Part shown: piece by piece, positions 58,248-64,000 of the stretch
Layout: each line of letters starts with the position of its first letter
Position numbering within the stretch: position 1 is the first letter of the stretch
DNA from: Enterobacteriaceae bacterium UBA7338
Lineage (GTDB): Bacteria; Pseudomonadota; Gammaproteobacteria; Enterobacterales; Enterobacteriaceae
Direction of reading: 5' to 3'
Assembly: GCA_002480085.1 (NCBI GenBank)
Contig: DKPJ01000006.1
Location: 1-64,000, forward strand
Length of the DNA stretch: 64,000 bases
Program-made: the position numbers and the translations under genes
The notes under the pieces: generated by a model
Database searches by the model: none
Told to the model about the DNA's origin: nothing
What the model saw: the letters and a program-made list of their open reading frames with translations, nothing else

Positions 58248-58931
58248 ATGCTAACAGCGCCAGGCTTGTGCTGGCTATGCCGAATGCCGCTCGCCCTGCC
58301 CCACTCAGGGATCTGCTCCATCTGCTGTCGGGCTGCTCGCCTCGCTGAGCGGGTATGCCCGCAGTGCGGCCTGCCCGCCGCCAGCGCGAGCCTGCCCTGC
58401 GGACGCTGCCTGCAAAAGCCGCCCCCGTGGCAGAGGCTGGTGGCAGTCAGCGCCTATGCGCCGCCGCTTAGCGCGCTGATCCACCAGCTGAAGTTTTCCC
58501 GCCGTCCGGAGCTGGCCGTGGCGCTGGCCCGGCTTCAGCTGCTGGCGATACAGGATGCCCGACGTACGACGCAGCTCGCGCTGCCGGACCGCATCGTCAG
58601 CGTACCGCTCTATTCGCGCCGCCAGTGGCTGCGAGGCTTTAATCAGAGCGAGCTGCTCTGCCGCCCGCTGGCGCGCTGGCTGGGCTGCCGCTACGCCAGC
58701 GGAACCCTGACCCGCGTCCGCCCGGCCCTGACCCAGCACTTTCTCAGCGCCCGCCGACGAAAAAGCAATCTGAAAAATGCCTTTCGCCTTGAATTGCCCC
58801 TCCACGGCCTCCATATCGCTATTGTGGATGATGTCGTCACTACCGGCAGCACCGTTGCGGAGATCACCCGCCTGCTGATGCAGGGCGGCGCGGCGACTGT
58901 TCAGGTATGGTGCCTGTGTCGCACCTTGTAG
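58248..58931 (+). CDS. gntX: GntX, ComF-family phosphoribosyltransferase-like protein
   Basis: GntX belongs to the ComF/amidophosphoribosyltransferase family; relatives act in DNA uptake in competent bacteria. It has an N-terminal zinc-binding part (CWLC, CSICC, CPQCGLP, CGRC within about 9-60) and a C-terminal PRTase fold with the PRPP loop IVDDVVTTGST near 193-203. From ATG 58248 (MLTAPGLCWLCRMPLALPHS), after CAGGAGGG, it has 227 residues, the E. coli length. The 21-codon extension overlaps bioH and is rejected. Confidence 0.94.
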   Translation: MLTAPGLCWLCRMPLALPHSGICSICCRAARLAERVCPQCGLPAASASLPCGRCLQKPPPWQRLVAVSAYAPPLSALIHQLKFSRRPELAVALARLQLLAIQDARRTTQLALPDRIVSVPLYSRRQWLRGFNQSELLCRPLARWLGCRYASGTLTRVRPALTQHFLSARRRKSNLKNAFRLELPLHGLHIAIVDDVVTTGSTVAEITRLLMQGGAATVQVWCLCRTL

Positions 58932-58990
58932 AGGCGCGATGATGGGCGTATTATAACCAAGTAAAACAGTCAACTATTTAGGCCATTGCT

Positions 58991-59566
58991 ATGATCCATA
59001 TTTCCGACGCTGCCCAGGCGCACTTTGCCAAACTTCTGGCAAATCAGGAAGAAGGAACACAAATCCGCGTATTTGTGATCAATCCAGGCACTCCAAATGC
59101 CGAGTGCGGCGTCTCTTACTGCCCGCCGGATGCAGTGGAAGCAACTGATACCGCGTTAACCTTTTCTCTGCTGACCGCTTATGTGGATGAGCTGAGCGCC
59201 CCGTATCTGGACGATGCGGAGATCGACTTCGTAACCGACCAGCTGGGTTCACAGCTGACGCTGAAAGCGCCAAACGCCAAAATGCGCAAGGTCTCTGACG
59301 ATGCCCCGCTGATGGAGCGCGTTGAGTATCTGCTCCAGTCGCAGATCAACCCACAGCTGGCGGGCCACGGCGGCCGCGTAACGCTGATGGAGATCACCGA
59401 TGAAGGCTACGCCATTCTGCAGTTTGGCGGCGGCTGTAACGGCTGTTCAATGGTGGACGTCACGCTGAAAGAGGGGATCGAAAAGCAGCTGCTGAACGAG
59501 TTCCCTGAGCTGAAGGGCGTGCGCGATCTGACCGAGCACCAGCGCGGCGAGCACTCCTACTACTGA
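58991..59566 (+). CDS. nfuA: Fe-S biogenesis protein NfuA
   Basis: NfuA carries a [4Fe-4S] cluster to targets such as lipoyl synthase and aconitase, especially under oxidative stress or iron starvation. The 191-residue protein equals E. coli. A degenerate A-type N-terminal domain (about 1-95) is followed by a C-terminal Nfu domain with the cluster-bridging CxxC in GGGCNGCSMVDVTLKEGIE (Cys149, Cys152). Confidence 0.97.
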   Translation: MIHISDAAQAHFAKLLANQEEGTQIRVFVINPGTPNAECGVSYCPPDAVEATDTALTFSLLTAYVDELSAPYLDDAEIDFVTDQLGSQLTLKAPNAKMRKVSDDAPLMERVEYLLQSQINPQLAGHGGRVTLMEITDEGYAILQFGGGCNGCSMVDVTLKEGIEKQLLNEFPELKGVRDLTEHQRGEHSYY

Positions 59567-59588
59567 TCGACCTGCCTTCTGATGTTAT

Positions 59589-59611
59589 GCCCGGCGGACC
59601 GCCTGCCGGGC
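59589..59611. repeat. REP-like palindrome after nfuA
   Basis: GCCCGGCGG…GCCGGGC forms an imperfect inverted repeat 22 nt past the nfuA stop; it could also act as the 3' hairpin of nfuA. Confidence 0.6.
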
Positions 59612-59688
59612 CTCTCCACTCCGCTTTATAATATGACCCACGTCGCACTTCTTAAATTTACCCGGCCGAAGTGATTCTATTCGCCTGC

Positions 59689-59704
59689 ATGTTACCCGTA
59701 TCAT
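59689..59704 (+). promoter_or_regulatory. GntR operator upstream of gntT
   Basis: ATGTTACCCGTATCAT matches the gluconate repressor palindrome (ATGTTA-N4-T(A)ACAT type) about 85 nt before the gntT start, as in E. coli gntT. It implies repression lifted by gluconate. Confidence 0.75.
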
Positions 59705-59788
59705 CCCTGCGTGCAGTTAAAACTACTTATTAAGCCAGCGACTTTTTAGATAAGCGTTACCCATAACATCATAAAGGCCAGGTAAATC

Positions 59789-61105
59789 ATGCCACTCATC
59801 ATCGTTGCTCTCGGTGTTGCTCTATTACTTCTGTTAATGATCCGTTTTAAATTAAACGGCTTCATTGCTCTGATTCTGGTGGCGCTTGCCGTCGGACTGT
59901 TGCAGGGCATGCCGGTGGATAAAGTTATCGCCTCCATTAAGGCAGGCGTCGGCGGTACCCTCGGCAGCCTTGCGCTGATCATGGGCTTCGGCGCCATGCT
60001 GGGTAAAATGCTGGCGGACTGCGGCGGTGCCCAGCGTATCGCCACTACCCTGATTGCCAAATTTGGCCAGAAATATATCCAGTGGGCGGTAGTGTTAACC
60101 GGCTTCACCGTCGGCTTTGCCCTGTTCTATGAGGTGGGCTTCGTGCTGCTGCTGCCGCTGGTGTTCACCATCGCCGCGAAAGCGCGCGTACCGCTGCTCT
60201 ACGTCGGTGTGCCGATGGCTGCGTCGCTCTCCGTGACCCACGGCTTCCTGCCGCCGCACCCTGGCCCAACCGCTATCGCCACCATCTTCCACGCGGACAT
60301 GGGTAAAACCCTGCTCTACGGTACGCTGCTGGCTATTCCGACCGTGATCCTGGCTGGCCCGGTCTATGCGCGCTTCCTGAAGAAAATTGATAAGCCGATC
60401 CCGGAAGGCCTCTACAACGCGAAAACCTTTACCGAGGCGGAGATGCCGAGCTTTGCGGTCAGCGTCTGGACCTCGCTGGTACCGGTGATCCTGATGGCCG
60501 GTCGTGCCGTGGCGGAGATGATCCTGCCAAAAGGCCACCCGGTGCTTGCCTACGCCGAATTCTTTGGCGACCCGGTGATGGCGACGCTGATTGCGGTGCT
60601 GATCGCCATCTTCACCTTCGGCCTTAACCGTGGCCGCTCGATGGATCAGATCACCGAGACCATCACCTCCTCGATTAAAATCATCGCCATGATGCTGCTG
60701 ATTATCGGCGGCGGCGGCGCGTTCAAGCAGGTGCTGGTGGACAGCGGCGTGGATAAATACATCGCGGCCATGATGCACTCCACCAACCTGTCGCCGCTGT
60801 TTATGGCGTGGTCGATTGCCGCCGTGCTGCGTATCGCCCTCGGCTCTGCTACTGTGGCGGCCATCACCGCGGGTGGTATCGCCGCGCCGCTGATCGCCAC
60901 CACCGGCGTCAGCCCTGAGCTGATGGTGATCGCCGTCGGTTCCGGCAGCGTGATCTTCTCCCACGTGAACGACCCAGGCTTCTGGCTGTTCAAGGAGTAT
61001 TTCAACCTGAGCATCGGTGAGACCATGAAGTCCTGGTCGGCGCTGGAGACCATCATCGCGGTGTGCGGCCTGATCGGCTGTCTGCTGCTGGGAATGGTGA
61101 TTTAG
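59789..61105 (+). CDS. gntT: High-affinity gluconate transporter GntT
   Basis: GntT is an inner-membrane gluconate:H+ symporter of the GntP family. The 438-residue protein equals E. coli and has 12-14 hydrophobic segments. Family motifs include GFGAMLGKMLADCGGAQRIA near 65-85, the re-entrant LPPHPGPTAIA loop near 155 and VIFSHVNDPGFWLFKEYF near 385-405. A GntR operator lies upstream. Co-location with malPQ follows the E. coli order. Confidence 0.97.
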   Translation: MPLIIVALGVALLLLLMIRFKLNGFIALILVALAVGLLQGMPVDKVIASIKAGVGGTLGSLALIMGFGAMLGKMLADCGGAQRIATTLIAKFGQKYIQWAVVLTGFTVGFALFYEVGFVLLLPLVFTIAAKARVPLLYVGVPMAASLSVTHGFLPPHPGPTAIATIFHADMGKTLLYGTLLAIPTVILAGPVYARFLKKIDKPIPEGLYNAKTFTEAEMPSFAVSVWTSLVPVILMAGRAVAEMILPKGHPVLAYAEFFGDPVMATLIAVLIAIFTFGLNRGRSMDQITETITSSIKIIAMMLLIIGGGGAFKQVLVDSGVDKYIAAMMHSTNLSPLFMAWSIAAVLRIALGSATVAAITAGGIAAPLIATTGVSPELMVIAVGSGSVIFSHVNDPGFWLFKEYFNLSIGETMKSWSALETIIAVCGLIGCLLLGMVI

Positions 61106-61112
61106 TTGATGT

Positions 61113-61180
61113 GCCCGGCGGCGCTACGCTTGCCGGGCCTACGGGGAATGTAGGCCGGGTAAGCATCGCGCCACCCGGCG
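61113..61180. repeat. REP/BIME, two palindromic units
   Basis: GCCCGGCGGCGCTACGCTT…CGGGCCTAC (61113-61142) and TAGGCCGGGTAAGCATCGCG…ACCCGGCG (61151-61180) fill the convergent gntT-malQ gap, up to the malQ stop. Confidence 0.85.
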
Positions 61181-61184
61181 ATGC

Positions 61185-63272
61185 TTACTTTTTCACTGTC
61201 ACTCTACGACGCTTATCCAAATCCTTCACCAGCCTGTTCACCTTCTCATCGGCAAACATCTTCTCCAGCGACGTCGAGAGCTTGCGCCGCCAGTTTTTAT
61301 ACTGGTAGCTGGTCCCCGGCACGTTAACCGGATCGGCCATATCCAGCCAATCCTCCGGCTGTAGCCCCAGCAGCGCGCTGCTGCTGTCGGCAATATAGCG
61401 TTGCAGGCCCCGGTTGAGGGTGGCGGTCATCGCCATGCGGGCAACCTTGCGCCCGGTGCTTTTTGGCAGGCAGCCGTGCTGGTGCAGAGCATCCAGCAGA
61501 CCCTGTTTAGCCCGCTCGCGATCGGCGTACAGCCCACGCAGTACCTCTTCGTCCGGATACAACCCGAGCGTCTTGCCAAGCGTCAGATCGTCCGCCTCCC
61601 AGTAGCCGCGCAGGGTGGGTAGATCGTGGGTGGTGGCGACTGCCATCGACTGGGCAGGCCACTCCTGCGGGGCGCGCACCCGCTTTTTATCGTCACTTTC
61701 GAAGTAGAGCACCTTGTAGGAGTAGACCCCGCTGTTGCGCAGCTTGCTGACGATCTCCTTCGGCACGGTGCCGAGATCCTCGCCGATCACCATGCAGCGG
61801 TGGCGCTGACTCTCCAGAGCAAGGATCGCCAGCATGTCGTCCACCGGATAGTGAACGTACGCACCCTGATCCGCCGTCTCGCCGTAGGGGATCCACCACA
61901 GGCGCAGGAGCGACATCACGTGGTCGATACGCAGCGCGCCACAGCTCTTCATGTTGGCCCGCAGGAGCTGAACAAAAGGCTCATAGCCACGGGCGGTGAT
62001 GATATGCGGATCCATCGGCGGCAGGCCCCAGTTTTGCCCCAGCGGTCCCAGAATATCCGGCGGTGCGCCAACCGAGGCTTCCAGGCAGTAAAGTTCGCGG
62101 TCGCACCAGGTCTCCGACCCGCCTTCGGCAACGCCTACCGCCAGGTCGCGGTAGAGTCCAATCGGCATCGCAAAGCCCTGGCTGGTCTCCCAGCACTCCG
62201 CCAGCTGCACGGCAGCCAGCCACTGTAGCCAGAGGTAGAAATCCACCTCATCGGCGTGCTCCTGACAGAAAGCTTTTACCTGCGGGCTATCGGTGCGCCG
62301 ATAGGCTTCCGGCCATACCGGCCAGCCCCAGCGCATCTCATCCTCTTTCACCTGGTGCTCATGCAGGGCGTCAAACGCCGCCTGCCAGTAAAGCCCCTCC
62401 CCCTGCTGCTGCACAAAGCCGCGAAACGCCGCCATCTGCTCGTCGTCGTCAGCCCGAGTGGCAAACAGCCGCCACGCCATTTTGAGCGCCGCCAGCTTCA
62501 GGGCGGTGACGCTGGCGTAATCCACCCACTCGCTGTCGCGCGCCGCATTGAGCGCCTTCTGGGTAGACTCCATCTTCCACCACGCCTGTGCCTCGTCGCT
62601 GCGTCGATAATCCTCCACCGCGTTGACGTCGATATAGAGCACGTTGAGCCAGCGGCGTGAGGAGGGGCTGTAGGGGCTGGCACTCTCCGGCATCGCCGGA
62701 TAGAGAGCATGAACCGGATTAAGGCCGATGAAAGCCCCGCCCCGCTTCGCCACCTCCACCAGCATCGCCTTCAGATCGCCAAAGTCGCCGATCCCCCAGT
62801 TCGTGTCCGAGCGCAGGGTGTAGAGCTGAACGGTCGCGCCCCACAGCTTTTTACCCGCCAGCAGCGCCTCGGGTTCATAGCAGCGCGGCGGGGCGACAAT
62901 CACCCGGCACTGCCACTGCTTTTTACCCTGGCGTAGAGTCAGAGTATGGTAGCCCTCTGTCAGCGAGGCGGGCAGCGTCATCCGCTTCTTGTCGCGGAAC
63001 GTGCCCTGGTGCTGCTCGCCCGTTTCAGTCGCGAGCGTCCAGCTGAACTCGCCGCTGCCCTCGATGGGCAACGACAGCCTTTTGCCGTGGATAAGCACCT
63101 TAACCTGTGGAACAGGCGCCGCTGCCGACTTTTTGGCCGCAGCGGGGTGCATCGCGTTAAGCAAACGCCGTTTGGTGTCGGCACCAATTGACTGGGGTTT
63201 GCCGTGGGCGTTGATATAGTTTGGGCTAATGCCCGCCGCCAGCGCGGCGTCAGCCAGACGTTTACTTTCCAT
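61185..63272 (-). CDS. malQ: 4-alpha-glucanotransferase (amylomaltase)
   Basis: MalQ disproportionates maltodextrins, releasing glucose, and works with MalP in cytoplasmic maltodextrin breakdown. It is a GH77 enzyme. The 695-residue protein (E. coli 694) has the nucleophile Asp in ALRIDHVMS (near 449), the acid/base Glu in VIGEDLGTVP (near 497) and the stabilising Asp in THDLPTLRGYW (near 549). Residues about 35-120 diverge most from E. coli. It lies 8 nt after malP, i.e. the malPQ operon, a MalT target in E. coli. Confidence 0.98.
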   Translation of the reverse strand: MESKRLADAALAAGISPNYINAHGKPQSIGADTKRRLLNAMHPAAAKKSAAAPVPQVKVLIHGKRLSLPIEGSGEFSWTLATETGEQHQGTFRDKKRMTLPASLTEGYHTLTLRQGKKQWQCRVIVAPPRCYEPEALLAGKKLWGATVQLYTLRSDTNWGIGDFGDLKAMLVEVAKRGGAFIGLNPVHALYPAMPESASPYSPSSRRWLNVLYIDVNAVEDYRRSDEAQAWWKMESTQKALNAARDSEWVDYASVTALKLAALKMAWRLFATRADDDEQMAAFRGFVQQQGEGLYWQAAFDALHEHQVKEDEMRWGWPVWPEAYRRTDSPQVKAFCQEHADEVDFYLWLQWLAAVQLAECWETSQGFAMPIGLYRDLAVGVAEGGSETWCDRELYCLEASVGAPPDILGPLGQNWGLPPMDPHIITARGYEPFVQLLRANMKSCGALRIDHVMSLLRLWWIPYGETADQGAYVHYPVDDMLAILALESQRHRCMVIGEDLGTVPKEIVSKLRNSGVYSYKVLYFESDDKKRVRAPQEWPAQSMAVATTHDLPTLRGYWEADDLTLGKTLGLYPDEEVLRGLYADRERAKQGLLDALHQHGCLPKSTGRKVARMAMTATLNRGLQRYIADSSSALLGLQPEDWLDMADPVNVPGTSYQYKNWRRKLSTSLEKMFADEKVNRLVKDLDKRRRVTVKK

Positions 63273-63280
63273 GGCGCTCC

Positions 63281-64000
63281 TTAGCGTTTGGCCTGCCAGA
63301 TCAGATTTTGATAGTCACGAATTGAGCGATCGGAGCTGAACATGCCGCAGCGGGCGGTATTGAGGATCGCCGCGCGGGTCCACGCCTCCTGGTCGCGATA
63401 GAGCACATCAACCTGTTTTTGCGCCTCAACGTAGGCGGCAAAGTCAGCGGCAACCAGATAGGGATCGCCCCCCTGCTTGCCGATGCTGTGCAGCATCAGG
63501 TCGAACGCATGCTTGTCGCCGTCGCTGTATTCACCGCTCTCCAGCTCTTTGAGGATCGCATTCAACAGCTTGTCTTTCTTACGCCACTTCACAGGATCGT
63601 AGCCTTTGGCCTTCAGGGCCTTCACCTCTTCGACGGTATGGCCGAAGATGAAGATATTCTCTTCACCCACCTTCTCGGCAATCTCAACGTTTGCGCCGTC
63701 CAGCGTGCCGACGGTAAGCGCGCCGTTCAGGGCCAGCTTCATGTTGCCGGTACCGGAGGCCTCTTTACCCGCCGTGGAGATCTGCTCGGAGACGTCCGCC
63801 GCCGGGATCAGCTTCTCCGCCGCCGAGACGCAGTAGTCCGGCAGGAAGACCACCTTCAGCTTGTCGCCCACGCGGGGATCGTTGTTGATCGCCTCCGCCA
63901 CCTTATTGATAGCAAAAATAATGTTCTTCGCCAGGTAGTAGCCCGGCGCGGCTTTAGCGCCAAACAGGAAGACGCGGGGCACGCGGTCCACCTGCGGGTT
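63281..64000 (-). CDS. malP: Maltodextrin phosphorylase, 3' part only (partial)
   Basis: MalP phosphorolyses maltodextrins to glucose 1-phosphate using PLP. The window holds the last 239 codons plus stop. The reading frame is open to base 64000 (NPQVDRVPRVFLFGAKAAPG...), so the gene continues past the right edge. The PLP lysine is in the phosphorylase signature EASGTGNMKLALNGALTVGT, and the C-terminus RDYQNLIWQAKR matches the family. The true start is outside the window. Confidence 0.98.
   Translation of the reverse strand, partial: NPQVDRVPRVFLFGAKAAPGYYLAKNIIFAINKVAEAINNDPRVGDKLKVVFLPDYCVSAAEKLIPAADVSEQISTAGKEASGTGNMKLALNGALTVGTLDGANVEIAEKVGEENIFIFGHTVEEVKALKAKGYDPVKWRKKDKLLNAILKELESGEYSDGDKHAFDLMLHSIGKQGGDPYLVAADFAAYVEAQKQVDVLYRDQEAWTRAAILNTARCGMFSSDRSIRDYQNLIWQAKR

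Overview
This window is a stretch of chromosome from a member of the Enterobacteriaceae. Gene order, protein lengths and many start or stop overlaps follow the Escherichia coli tufA-to-malP region almost gene for gene. The G+C-rich coding sequence and the REP/BIME palindromes (GCCGGGTGGCGC…ACCCGGCCTAC type) at gene ends point to an Enterobacter/Klebsiella/Citrobacter-like organism rather than E. coli itself. The species cannot be fixed from this window. No rRNA, tRNA, CRISPR array, insertion sequence or prophage was found.

Layout. 1-5.2 kb (minus): the str operon (rpsL-rpsG-fusA-tufA) preceded by tusDCB and yheO. 5.4-7.7 kb: fkpA, slyX, slyD, yheV. 7.7-10.0 kb: the glutathione-gated K+ efflux pair kefB/kefG. 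10.2-14.3 kb (plus): yheS, yheT, yheU, prkB. 14.5-18.0 kb: yhfA, crp, yhfK. 18.0-21.5 kb (minus): argD, pabA, fic, yhfG, with an A+T-rich toxin-antitoxin pair inserted on the plus strand between pabA and fic. 21.6-29.1 kb: ppiA, tsgA and the nirB-nirD-nirC-cysG nitrite/siroheme operon. 29.3-35.7 kb (minus): aroK-aroB-damX-dam-rpe-gph-trpS. 36.0-39.3 kb (minus): the hofMNOPQ competence-pilus-like operon. 39.5-47.1 kb: mrcA, nudE, igaA, yrfG, hslR, hslO. 47.4-54.2 kb: pckA, the ompR-envZ osmosensor pair, greB, tex. 54.4-59.6 kb: feoA-feoB without feoC, a small DUF1471 periplasmic protein, bioH, gntX, nfuA. 59.8-64 kb: gntT, malQ and the 3' part of malP.

Most of the window is conserved core: translation, tRNA thiolation, shikimate and arginine synthesis, DNA methylation, cell wall, envelope stress, central carbon and global regulation by CRP. 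Regulatory signals that can be read directly include a textbook sigma70 promoter for rpsL, a long-range complementary pair over the rpsG ribosome-binding site, paired ARG boxes before argD, correctly spaced FNR and NarL/NarP sites before nirB, Fur- and FNR-like sites before feoA, and a GntR operator before gntT.

The departures from the usual gene order are the most interesting part. They are: a RelE-type (PF06296-like) toxin with an Xre antitoxin splitting the yhfG-fic-pabA-argD operon next to the Fic/YhfG pair; absence of feoC (and of rpnA/yhgA), with a DUF1471 gene in that place; absence of the yhfL/frl/yhfS-Z block between cysG and trpS, where four REP units lie instead; absence of yhgE between hslO and pckA; and three tandem 15-bp T-rich repeats in the nirC leader. 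I did not see a convincing wholly new multi-gene system.
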